Source of the DNA: Narthecium ossifragum
Lineage: Eukaryota > Streptophyta > Magnoliopsida > Dioscoreales > Nartheciaceae
DNA: 64,000 bases
NCBI GenBank assembly: GCA_963920575.1
Contig: OY986966.1
Coordinates: forward strand, 14,897,297 to 14,961,296
Direction: 5' to 3'
Shown piece by piece: positions 12,059 through 23,078 of the stretch. The translations under genes and the position numbers were made by a program. The first letter of the stretch is position 1. Each line of letters starts with the position of its first letter. The notes under the pieces were generated by a model that was given only the letters and a program-made list of their open reading frames with translations, made no database searches and had not been told where the DNA came from.

Positions 12059-14506
12059 GGGGTCGGCTTTGGAGACGAGCTGCACTGGATGCTCTAAAAG
12101 GTAGTGCCGGAGCTTTTGGGTGGCAAACACCAGGGATAGACACACCTTCTCCATCTCCGAATAACTGTGCTCGGCTCCGACCAAAGTTCTACTAAGGTAG
12201 TAGAGAGCTCTCTCCTTGCCTTCGTCATCATGTTGTGCAAGTAAAGCTCCTAATGACCCGGGCAAAGTTACCGTATAGAGGATCAAGGGCTTTCCTTTGA
12301 CGGGAGAGGCGAGAATCGGTGGGTTGATGAGATATTCTTTTATACTTTGGAAGGGGTTTTGCCAAGCTTCATCCCATTCCAAGGGTGTCCCTTTCTTCAT
12401 AAGGTGGGAAAATGGTTGGCAACGGCCTGACAGATTGGAGATGAATCTGCATATATAGGCCAGCCGACCTTGAAGACCCTTAAGTTCGCGAAGATTCCGG
12501 GGCGGAGGCATCTCTAGAATCTCTTTAACTTTGGCAGGATCAACTTCAATTCCTCGTTTGCGAACCACAAACCCAAGGAGTTTGCCAGAGGTAACCCCAA
12601 ATGCACATTTCATGGGTTTCATCTTCAAGTTGTGGCATCTGAGCCTCTTAGAGACTTTAGTCAGATGTTCGAAATGCTCTTGTCTGTGTTTTATTTTCAC
12701 CACCAAGTCATCGACGTAGCACTCCACAATATCATGAAGTAAATCGTGGAAGATGACCGTCATGGCTCTTTGGTAAGTGGCCCCGGCATTTTTTAACCCA
12801 AAAGGCAGTACTGTGTAGGAGAAAATGCCTTTCGGTGTGCGAAAAGCAGTGAGCTCTTCATCTTCGGGAGCCATATTTATCTGATTGTATCCCGAATACC
12901 CATCCATGAAGGACAGAATCTCATGGCCGGTAGTGGCGTCGACTATGAGTTCAGTTATGGGTAACGGAAAATCATCTTTTGGACAAGCTTTGTTTAGATC
13001 TCGGAAATCTATACAAAGCCTAAGTTGCCCATTCTTCTTTTTCACAGGAACAATATTTACGAGCCACTTTGGATATTGGACCTCTCGAATAAAGCCCGCC
13101 TTCATGAGTTTGTCGACCTCGGCGATGATTTTTGGAATCAACTCGGGTCGAAAGCGCCTTTGAGATTGCTTGATAGGGCGGACATCTTTTGCTATGGAGA
13201 TATGGTGGACAGCCACATCGACATCCAAGCCTAGCATTTCTTTATAGCTCCAAGCGAACACGTCCCGGTTTTCACGAAGGAAAAGAACAAACTGGTTCTT
13301 CTCGTCCGACGTCATATGTGAGCTAATAAAGGTGGGACGATGATCATCGTTTGCCCCTAGATTAATTTCTTCTAGTTCCTCAATGGTTGCTTGACGACCG
13401 TCTTCGAGCTGTAGCGGCGCTTCTTGAAGATCTACGAACTCAGTAGAAGTGGTGCATACTTGGAACTCGTATCCGAGTCCTGCTCTGTAAAATATTAAGT
13501 TTTCGCCGTAGAGAATGGCTTTTCTTTGTGCTTCTGTAAGAATGTCTTCAAAGGGTTGTCTTTTGCCTCGGCCTTCGCATAAGCCTTCGCCCGAGTTTAT
13601 ATCATATCCCATTTGAGAGATAATATGCAATGGTTTTGGGTCATAAAACTGTATGGGGAGGATTGTGTTTGCGGCATTTGGATCCGACACAATCGGAGAA
13701 ACTTGTACGAACTTGATGTGTTGCTTGTATTCCGCTCCCTCTTCAAGTTCGTCACCCAATTCTTGATCCAGCTGACCTTTCACTTTAGTTGGTGGAGGTT
13801 TGATTTGTGAAGGAAGGATCTTTGGGAGTGGTACTGGAAATTCGTGAAGAAGGGACTTAGAAAGCCTTTCTTCGACAATGGTGAATATTGGGTCTCCGGG
13901 TCTCCTTTGAGTGCTTGGCACATAGCAGTACATCTTTTTCTTATGAGGAGGCTTCTTCCCTTGTTGGACTTCTGTGGTGAATCTTTCCATGAAGCCCATG
14001 TCTGCCGGAGGTGTGGAGTTTGGCTTCTTCGGCTTCAGCGACGGTTCTAGGTAGAACTTGGCATCTGCGAAGAATACTTCTCCCGGGGTGAACGGCTTTG
14101 TGTTTGCGAACACCCTTTTAACATCGCCTTCTGGAGTTTGGTATTTGAAACATTGGTGTAGCGTTGAAGGAACGACCTTATACTCATGGAGCCAAGGTCT
14201 TCCTAGCAACGCGTTATAAGAAGTTTGAGCGTCGATAACATAGAAGACGACACTCGTGGCCAACTCCTGGAATTTTAGTGTTAGATGTATGGATCCTAAC
14301 ACGTGTTGTCCTGCTTGGTTAAAGCCTTGGACCACTATGTTACTCGATGTTAGATCGTTGATATCGTACCCTAAGTCATGGAGTGTTTTGAGTGGCAGTA
14401 AGTTAATAGCTGATCTACAATCTAACATAACTCGTGACGTGAGTATGTCATCGATATCACCAGTCATTAGCAGGGGTCTATTGTGGGGTTTCGTACTGAG
14501 TAACAA
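12059..14506 (-). pseudogene. pol: E1 protease, reverse transcriptase and partial RNase H
   Basis: This single open frame (first 816 residues of a nominal 825) has, in order: an aspartic protease core (DCRSA at 29-33, followed by NLLPLK; the second Tat copy reads DCGSA, so Gly is replaced by Arg), a linker, a Gly-rich G-patch-like segment (about 297-318), reverse transcriptase (about 440-650) with the catalytic YVDD at 597-600, and the first part of RNase H (about 735-816). These convert element RNA into DNA. The frame runs into LTR X after ...VSKADP; the last residues and the stop come from that LTR. RT looks intact, but the protease change and missing RNase H/integrase make a working protein unlikely. 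A frameshift near 14,530 separates it from the upstream frame. Confidence 0.85.
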
Positions 14507-14916
14507 GTCATTGTCGGAGAACTGTATCCTTCTCCCGGGACGCTAGTTTGGAGGATATCTGCCCGGTAGTCGTCATGAAAAGTTAGTGTAGTTATAAGAG
14601 ATTTTCGAAGATCATGAGACAGACACAAAGCATCGTACACACTAAGCAATGCAGGTACTTTCTTTAAGTGAGACATTACATTGTACTTGACAGACTCATT
14701 TGGGTTTACATTATTTTGCACTGCTTGGTGTGGTTCTTGGTCCCTTCCTCTTGGCTGTGAATGTTGGGAATCTGGAAGTCGGAGCCCGGAGCGGGTGATG
14801 ATTTCGTGGACTTCGGCCTTTTTTTCTTCTGGGAAGCAGAGGGACTCATCGTCATCTCCGAAGACTCCGATGGTGCAACATGAGTAGTTGTCCCAAGAGA
14901 CGCCATTTTTTGGCAC
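14467..14916 (-). pseudogene. E1 gag-protease linker fragment
   Basis: The frame is homologous to about 34,640-35,060 in E2. Shared words include YSCCTIGVFGDDDESLCFP and SVYDALCLSHD. It links the gag C-terminus to protease. The upstream neighbour ends at a stop near 14,950 where E2 has His-Gln, and the downstream protease frame is reached only through a shift near 14,530. The last about 18 codons are out of frame. Confidence 0.65.
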
Positions 14917-14949
14917 ATTTGGTTTTCTGGTTTGAAGGTCTGTTGAGAC

Positions 14950-17860
14950 TCAGTGAATGAACGCTTCAATTTCTTCACGGGCCATCACCTTCCTCAAGAT
15001 TTTGTACTTTGGAGGCCTATGCCTCCTCGGCCTCGGCTGCCAGTTTTCAGGAAGCGGAGTTCTCGAGGGAGCGTATCTAGCCGCTTTAATCCTTTGATTG
15101 AAAGCTTGTCTCTTCTTTTGCCTTTTGCTGATATAGGGCCTCCCATAGCGATCATAACTGGGTTCGAAGTCGGATAGTGTATCATCATCATCCAAGCCGG
15201 AATAATACATCTCTTCCAAGGTGGGCCACGAATATCCCTCGACTGGTGTCAGAATGGGAGCTATATGCTCCTCGTCTTGCTCGTATGGAGAGATAGACGA
15301 GTATCTGTTCTCAACGGGCAAATAGGTAGGTGCCTGAGGGACATACTCCATTTCTTCATAAGGAGGTGTTGAGGGGGTGTACTCCTCGTATGGGAATTCT
15401 GGGTGTGCTCCGGTAGTAATCATATGTGTTGATTCTACCCTTTTGCCCTTCTGGAGCTTCTTCAGCAGCCCGGCATCCATGACTCCCTCATCAATTAATT
15501 TCTGGATTTGATCCTTGAGGACGAAACAGTCTTCGAGTGCATGCCCAAATATTCTGTGGTAATGGCAATACTTTGGCTCGTTCACCATGTCCGCTTCATG
15601 AGGACGTCGTGACTCCGGAAGCTCTATGAGTCCGAGATCTAGCAGACCTTTGAAGATGTCAAGGACCTTCTCTCAGGGGAAGGAATACTCCTTTTCAATC
15701 CTCTCCTTGAGGGTTTTCACTCGTCGTTGTGTGGGTTCGGACGAGGGGTCTCTAGATCGAGGCAGCTCTCTGGGAATATAAGTTTCCTTCGATCTTAGTA
15801 TTTGTATTGCCGAAGTCTAGAGCACAACTTTCCCCTTCGGAAGAGCCTTGTCTTTCTATGTGCGGTCAGAAGTTTTGTTCGCGGTATGATTTTTGCGAAC
15901 CATGTGGTGTAAATAATTTTTGATATCGGTAGCCTTGGATGTCAGCTCATCGTAAGAAAGCGGACGAACACCTTGCAGGTAGAGGGCCATTTCTGGCCGT
16001 AGGTTGTTCATGCACATCCGTATGGCTTCAGGTTCAGTAATGGGTTGTCGACAGTGGATACTCAGATTTCTCCACCAGTTGATAAAATCAGCAGCCTTCT
16101 CATGCTGGCTCTGTTCGATCTGAGTGAGCTTTGTAATCCCGACAGTCCTTTGGGTGCTATAAAATCTTTGGAGGAATGTCTCTTGCATCTGCTCCCATGA
16201 ATTGATAGATCCTGGAAGTAGTTTGTTGTACCAAGTGAAGGCCGGTCCTGAGAGTGTTTGGACAAACTAGTGAAGAAGCAGTGCGCCATTGTGAGCCGTA
16301 TCTTGACATGCTGCTAGGAAGTGAGCAATATGCTCATGTGGGGATCCGGTCCCGTTAAACTTGGTGAACTGAGGTTGTCGATAATTTACTGGGTACGGGA
16401 CCAAGTCGATTTTAGCTGGGTACGACTTCATGTACCCAAGCCTCATGGCATACTGTTGCTGCATGTGGAATGCTCTCACGCTCTCGGCGACCATTTTCTG
16501 TACGGTGTCGAGAGGTACCATATTTGGCGGTACATTCTCGTGAGAATGGTTCTCGACATGTGAGTTGTTTTCGGGTATTTGGGTCTTTAGATTGGCTATC
16601 TCTGCATCCTTCAACTTGAGTGTGTTTCGCAGCTGCTCCAGCTCTTCCTCGAGTGTGGTTGCAAGGACTTGATATCGCTCCGGGGATCTAATTGCTGGTG
16701 AAGGCGATCTAATCTCTGGAGATTCAAGCATAACAGGGGATTCTTCTTCATATGATGCTTCGGAGGCTGCATCTTTGCTGCCAAGGGAACGAGTGACGCT
16801 TCTAGTGTGGGGGGCGATTGAGAGGCATATTAATTTGAGGTAGGCCGGCGATGGCAGCATCTCGGGGTTCCTCGACGACAACTTTCTTCTTCCGTCTCTT
16901 GGCAGGGACATTTGAGGAAGTAGACGTTTCATCGTCCTAGACTCCAACAAGCATCGCCATGACGGTGTTAAAGTTGTGCTCCTGGAGGACTCCTTTTGCA
17001 CCACTGTATCTTAGTGACGAAGCTTCGGGATGGTTGGCGCTGAGCGACGACCCATAATATGGATGGCTTGAGCCCGTGGCATGGACATGAGGGCGGTATG
17101 TAATTGCTTTTGAACTCGCCTTCTTCTTCTTCTCGGCGGGTTTCTCCGTCTTGGCAAGAAGATAATTGGTTTGTGGAATGTTGTAGTTTGACTCTGGCTG
17201 AAAAATGTTGTCGCCAATATAGTTGCTACCCTCGCTCACGTCAGAGGTTGCTTCGATTTGAAGACTTTGCAGCTCCTGGGTTATATAATAAGCATAGGCC
17301 GCTCGCATATCAGCGAGGTAAACTTGATGGTTTGGACTCTTCAGGTCCAGACTCCTCCGTTGCCGCTCGTAGTAACTGGACATAACAATGGCGAACATGA
17401 AACGACTATTCATCATTGTCGATTGCATGGAGACCAATCCAAGGTCTATCAGGATAAACTTCGTACCGAGCCTCGTAAGCAAGTTCAGGGATCACCTGTG
17501 CTTTTATAGCAGAGGGAGATGTTAATTTAATAGGGGTTTTCTCGGCCGTTTTAGGCCCTTTTCTGGAGGTGACAAGGGTGAAGCCCTCGTCATCTGTCGG
17601 GATATGTCCGGCGCGATTGGCTGCCCCCAGCTGTTTTTGAGAAATATTTGGTTTCATCGAGTGCTCAACAGTCTTCGGGCGCGCATGAGCGTTTCCGGCA
17701 TTCTGACGAACAGAGGGTCCGAGTATAGGGACCTTGACGTCGTGCCCCCCTTGGTGCGTAGGATAAGCCTTCATCTCCTCGTACGCCCGCTGTGCTGACG
17801 CCTTCACTTGTGCATTGGAAGTAGCCATCTTTTTGGTGCTGGAGGTAGCTGATGCGGGAA
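14950..17860 (-). pseudogene. gag: E1 gag, main part, broken by stops and frameshifts
   Basis: Homology to E2 gag runs through several frames. In minus order: Lys/Thr-rich N-part to about 17,409, then a shift; 17,482-16,937 (GSSHPYYG motif); 17,004-16,267 with a coiled-coil stretch (EEELEQLRNTLKLKDAEIA) and the start of the retrotransposon gag core (GSPHEHIAHFLAACQDTAHN); stop TAG at 16,267 where E2 has CAG; core continuing (FTWYNKLLPGSI) to 15,856; more stops near 15,820 and 15,680; then 15,588-14,950 with a histidine/cysteine motif (YCHYHRIFGHALEDC). Gag would form the virus-like particle. Two of the stops equal CAG or CGA to TAG or TGA changes. Insertion Y separates this block from the gag N-terminus. 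Confidence 0.8.
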
Positions 17861-19444
17861 TTATTTCCACACATCTTCTTAAGATTGATTGTCAGATTCA
17901 AGTGTTTTACATCATTCCTTGCTCTTTTATCAAGAATTTTAGGTGACTTCTGCATTTACTTAATTCTTGGGAATTTTTGGATAATTGCAGGTATTTAGAT
18001 ATTGAATCATTTGAACTTTGGCTGACGGGAAGAAGCAGAATTCGGGCTAGGTCTGGATGCAATTGAATACCTAAAGTGCAAAACGAAGTTAATTGAGCAA
18101 TTCTGGACATTCTGCACAGTAGTTAGTAATTTGAACATAACTTCTTCATACAAACTCTGATTGGGATGATCCAGGATGCGTTGGAAAGCTAAGGAAGAGC
18201 GCTACAACTTTGATGTTTGGAATTTTTGCTGATTCAAGCTGAATAAAGACAGAAAAATTGATGAAGCCATCAGACTCGGAATTGCTGCACCTGCACTTGG
18301 GTTGGACGAGATTCATTTTCTTGGAGTCCAGATTTGATTCATGAAGATCCCAGCTGGGAGCACCACATTTCCTAATTATATTAGGTGTTTATTTGATCTT
18401 TCCTTGATTAGTGGGATTGGTATGTGGTTAATGGAAGAAAGGGTGGACACTTTAGGAAAGATGGCTGGAGGAATAGAGGATAGAGCAGAGAACGGCTGGA
18501 GGAATAGAGGAGATAGAAAATAGAGCAGAGAACAGCTGGAGGCAGAGAGGAAAGAAGGAGAAAAAGAGGAGAACGGCCAGGAAAAAGAAGCAGAAAAGGC
18601 CAGAGAAAGCAGCAGAGAAAGCAGAGAACGGCCAGGAAAAAGAGGCAGAAAAGGCCAGAGAAAGCTGCAGAGAAAGCAGAGGACGGCCAGGAGAAGAGGA
18701 TCAGAGTTTTCATTCTATTCTCTCCATCCTAGTTCTGATTGATGATGTGTATTAATGAAACATTGGTTTTCTTTCTTTCAACCATGAATACCTAGTTTTC
18801 TTATTCTAGGGTTTGGATGAAGTCATTGAGTTTCTGATTTGAATTGAGTTGGGTTGTTGAGAATATTCTTGTTAGTTGCAATTTGATGAAATCGTTTCTT
18901 TTTCTTGCAAGTTACTGGCCATGACTTGTATGTTTCAGATGTTGAACGAAGTAACGAAAGTTGAAGTTTAACATTAGTTCGTGGTTTCATCAAACCTTGA
19001 TAGTATATGTTAGAAATAAATATATGACAAGGTGACCTTTGGTTTAAGGATTCCTAAGAGCCCAATGAATCTAAATTAATTCCTGTGATCACGAAAGTAG
19101 ACATAGAATTAATTTAGGTATTTGAGTTATACCTTGAAAGAGGATTTCACATAAAAATAGGGAATTCAGTCATGATGATTAACAAAGTTCTATTTTCAGC
19201 AACCAGATTTAAATTCATTAAAGAGATTCAATCGATGAAATCCAAATCCTAGAAACCTTTCATACTCCTCTATTTAATATTTATTTGCTTTCAATTCAGA
19301 TTTGTCAGTGTTATATCTCGTTTGGATTGCTTAGATAATATAAGAAATTGGATACATTGGTACTTGAATCATCCTCCTTGTGGAAACGATACTCTTTTTG
19401 CCCTATTCTACTTGTCACGACCCATGCACTTGTGGTAGAGTTTA
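17861..19444 (+). mobile_element. 1,584-bp insertion Y in E1 gag, solo-LTR-like, 5-bp target repeat GGGAA
   Basis: GGGAA flanks it at 17,856-17,860 and 19,445-19,449. Taking out the insertion and one repeat joins the two gag pieces in frame, so the boundaries are firm. The content looks like a plant LTR on plus: U3-like text around 18,120-18,240, a GA-rich region with 55-bp repeats, and a U5-like end near 19,380-19,440 (GTGGAAACGATACTC). The ends are TTATTTCC and GAGTTTA instead of TG/CA. No coding sequence is seen. Family unknown. Confidence 0.6.
18571..18700. repeat. 55-bp tandem repeat, about 2.3 copies
   Basis: Units begin GAACGGCCAG at 18,571 and 18,626 and GGACGGCCAG at 18,681, an exact 55-bp period, inside the GA-rich part of insertion Y. 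A looser repeat of GGCTGGAGGAATAGAGG precedes it at about 18,465-18,515. Confidence 0.85.
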
Positions 19445-19666
19445 GGGAACATCAGTAGCCGCAACCGAAGTGACAACAGGGATTTTGGCGCCAGGTGTAG
19501 ACGCCACTTTTGTGTTGGTGATCATCGTAACTGGAGCTGTAAGTGAAACTTTGGATGGTGCAGTGCGCATCGGGAGTCCGTCAGTACCCATCGGGATGTC
19601 GAACCAAAGATTACCGAAGCGGATAGTCACGAACACCTCCAAAGTTACTTGTGCCATATCCTTCAT
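19445..19666 (-). pseudogene. gag: E1 gag N-terminus, separated by insertion Y
   Basis: A 74-codon frame starts ATG at 19,664-19,666 and ends where insertion Y begins. When Y and one GGGAA copy are ignored, the frame continues directly into the block at 17,860. It contains VTIRFGNLWFDIPMG, a conserved-looking segment whose role I do not know. It lies 270 bp downstream of the primer site, the expected place for a gag start. E2 lacks this part. Confidence 0.65.
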
Positions 19667-19959
19667 TTAAGAAGGAAGACTACTTGTCAGGATATATGTA
19701 TTTTGATTTTGATTTTGATGATGATTTTTTTTTCATTTTCATTTTCTTTAATTTTGATGATGAAATTATTTTTCATCATCATTTTTTTTTAATCGGATCT
19801 AGAGATGGGAGGTAAGGTGTGGTTTCACCGGGCGTGCTAGATTTTGTTCGCGAATAAAACGTCGATCTCGTTGAGATGAGATTTCTATTTTATTTCTTAG
19901 CAAATCATTTTTAATTTCATACAAGGAAATTGCAGGCACCACACCCCTGGATCGCCAAG
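19667..19959 (-). other. E1 untranslated leader with low-complexity ATTTTG/ATGATG stretch
   Basis: The leader between primer site and gag start is non-coding. 19,700-19,795 is a run of ATTTTG, GATGATG and T tracts that repeats itself irregularly. Confidence 0.6.
19939..19957 (-). other. Primer binding site of Tat E1
   Basis: On minus this reads TGGCGATCCAGGGGTGTGG, two bases after the LTR end (19,960). Position and TGG start fit a tRNA 3' end; the tRNA species is not assigned (Tat/Ogre elements often use tRNA-Arg). Confidence 0.55.
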
Positions 19960-21957
19960 TGGGCAAATCCATCATTTACATCACCATAGGAAACACCTCC
20001 GATTCTAGATCCGATAAAATAAACCTCTTACATAAAAAAGAAAAAAATATATGTCTGGGACCGCCACCTTCATCGCCGGGATTTTTTGAAGTCATTGAAG
20101 TTGGCGGGATGTTGTTAGAGTTTTGTTGTCGGAGCTTCAAAACTACCGGAGTTGGGGAAGACGCCGGATAAAATTGGGAAGGCGCCGTCCAAGCTTCAAG
20201 GCAGGTGAAGATAGGGGGAGCCGCGGATAAAACAGGGGACCACCTGGATCTGTACTTCGTTGCTGTGGAGGTATGGCAGCTGGATATCTCCGATCCTGGA
20301 GTCTTGAGACTGCTGGAGTTGAGGGAGCACCGGGTCCGATCTCTGTCGCCATCGAGGGAGCTGGCTGGAAACAGAGAACAGGGGAAGTGCCGTCTGGAAC
20401 AGAGGAAGCCGCTGAAGAAGATATCACGGGACCTTGGATCAGCGATGGACGGTTGGTGATGAATCTCACTGGGTGTTGATGTCGCCGCGAGCTTTAGGCT
20501 ACGCAAGACGGTAGTGACGGATCCGATGGGGATGCGCCGGGTGTTGGAGATGGGGAACGCCGGAGAAGACCTCGCTGGACGAGATCTCGATGGACGTAGG
20601 TGTTGATGCCGCCGCGAGCTTTAGGCTACATACGGCAGTGGGCGACGGATCCGATGGGGATACACCGAGTGCTGGAGATGGGGAACGCCGAAGAAAGTTG
20701 GGGAGGCGCCGGATAATGTTGGGGAGGCGTCCAAGCTTTAGGATAGACTGGAGCAAGGGAAGCCGTGGCGTGGACCTTGCTGGAGGTGTGCTTCACGCTT
20801 TGCGGGTGGCTCGAGGACGGCGACTGGCTTGAGGAAGGTGACGGGGCTTGAGGAAAGTGAACCTGGGGGCTATGTCGCGCCCCGACCTGCGAAAGCCCAA
20901 CCGGGCCGGGCGACGTGAACCGGAACCTAACCAACGCGGAAAAAGAACGACGAGGGTTCCCTCTAACCTATTGGTCTCCCTAGCAATTCACCAAAACACC
21001 CTCAAGAATACAATATTATAAGCAAAACCTCGAACCTCAGATTAAGAACTCAAGTGTTAATATACAAATCCTCGGAGAGGGGAAGATTCAAAATACATCA
21101 TCACTCCCGTAGGAGACTATCTAACATAGGTATAAAAGCAATAAACGATCACCACCTCTCAGAGACCACCAGGCGCCGCCGCATCGCCGACCAACTGCCC
21201 GGTAGGGGCCACAGAAGAGGAACTGACGCCTGCACCTGCAAAACGCAGCCCCGGGTAGGTGTGAGCACTAAGCTCAGTAGGGATGTACACTACGACACAC
21301 AGAAGGAAGAGGGAAACGCAACAGTGTCGCCCTCAAGCCAGACTCGAGTGAGCTACAATGGTCCCATTATCATTCACCGGTGATCTCTAGGCATATCCAA
21401 CCAAGGTCACCCCAACGGACTGAGCTACAATGGTTCCAGCTGTGGTCACCCAACTCGCCATGGGCCCACACTGATGCCCCTACTGACAGGAATGGACACT
21501 GCCCAAAGAATAAGACCCGTCACCGGTGGCATCCTCAACACCTGACTTGAGGCCGACACGACCTCTACAATCATCAAACATCATGTGTACCAGTCCTCTA
21601 AGCCTATCATAAGTTTCGACTGGACACCACAATTCAAACCGGGTCCTAACAGCCCAACCCCGGTCCTAGGGCTAAGTCCGAGCTTCCAGCCTCGGGACGG
21701 CGACCCAAGGATCACCCACGCCCTAACCAATGCAACTAGTGTACAAAACAACAATGCATGCCATGACATACACAAACAGGAGGTAGGCATGCAACAGTAT
21801 GGCAAACATCATGTAAGTCTACCGGACCGCTGCAGCGGTACTACCGACCGCTGCCAGCCGGTCCGCAGCGGGTCCCGGCATTACGACGGTATCACGACCG
21901 TCAACCGCGAACTCCTGGAACGGGAAGCAACCCCGAAAACGATGATGTACAATAAAC

Positions 21958-21993
21958 AATATAATATTATATTTCGAAATATAATATTATATT
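21958..21993. repeat. Perfect 36-bp AT-rich palindrome
   Basis: The two 18-bp halves are exact reverse complements around the centre TTCGAA. It lies inside solo LTR gamma. Confidence 0.9.
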
Positions 21994-22956
21994 CAAACAC
22001 TCAAAGCCTCTACTTAGGGGATAAATGATCTCGTCGATCCGATGTCCAAACGACGTCGGATTCAAGATCCAACTTAACTACCAGTAGGTGTATAAACCAG
22101 AATCATCATATCCAAAAATCATAATCATCCAACGGTTGGATTAACGGGAAACATTAATAAAAAATCGCTGATTAAACCAACTTACCCTTTAATTGCTGCA
22201 ACGCAGCCCTCCAGCAAACAAATCATAAGAACTCGTACATAAATCGGAAAAATACGAAACAAGATGGAATAGAAAGCTAAAGAGTAGTTCTACAACTCTT
22301 ATGTCTATTAAAAGCCAAGTTTATGTACTTGCCGGCCGGAAAACTCGCCGGAAGCCGGCTGTTTCTCAAGAACAGCAGAAAACCAGAAATCCGGGACTAA
22401 TCTTACATAAAACCTACTCAAATCACAACTGATTAACATGAAACTTAAATCAGTTATTCTAACAGGTATAAGGAACCCAAAAAAGCAAGGATCAACAAGA
22501 TCCAACGGCTAGATCTCATGAAAACCCGAAAAGAACATCAGTAGGTATAACCCTACCTAGCTGCGCTTTCCTCGGCTGATTCCCCGCGATTTGATCGCCA
22601 ACAAGCTGCCAAACCACACCAGGAGCCTTCCTCTCGTTGTCATGAATCCAACGAGCCAAAGAACACCCAATTTGGTGGCCGGAGGAGGGAGAACTGAGGG
22701 AAAGAAGCTCGCCGGCGGTAAAGGGAAGAAACAGAGCACCGCGGGAGGAAAGAGAGGAGGAGGGAAGAAGAAGAGAAGGAGAAGGAGGAAGAGGAGGGGA
22801 AGAAAAGAGGGGAAAGGGGGAGGGGAAAGCCGGGAAAGCCGGGAAAGAGGGGAAAAAGCTGGGGGAAAAGGGAGGGGAAGTCTCCCCCCCCCTGACAGGG
22901 GAGAGCGACGGCCGACGGCCGTCCTCGCGAAAGAGAAAACCCACCGACTCGATCAT

Positions 22957-23078
22957 GATCGATCTCCAAGGCATGTGAGATCGATCTCCTTTGCAATCGA
23001 GATCGATCTCCTTGAAATCCAGATCGATATTCTTTGCAAAAAGGGCTAGATCGATCTCCCTAGCCTTCCAGATCGATC
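22957..23078. repeat. Type C palindrome array (GATCGATC about every 22 bp) in gamma
   Basis: GATCGATC, usually as AGATCGATCTCC, starts at 22,957, 22,979, 23,001, 23,022 (ends in A), 23,049 and 23,071. Steps are 22, 22, 21, 27 and 22 bp. Sequences between the words differ. In gamma's own (minus) orientation the array lies near the 5' end of the LTR, in presumed U3. Confidence 0.85.

Noticed and set aside
19976..20506. 176-residue ORF and several others in the E1 LTR (19,976-20,934)
   Set aside because: Overlapping frames on both strands of a GC-rich LTR half; none is conserved or recognised.
22591..23049. 152-residue Arg/Lys/Gly-rich ORF and opposite Ser/Pro/Phe-rich ORFs
   Set aside because: They translate the GA/CT-rich leader and GATCGATC array of solo LTR gamma; composition follows the repeat and no homology is recognised.
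22957..23078. CRISPR-like reading of evenly spaced repeats
   Set aside because: The repeat is an 8-12 bp palindrome with 10-14 bp between, inside a plant LTR; no cas genes and a eukaryotic setting.
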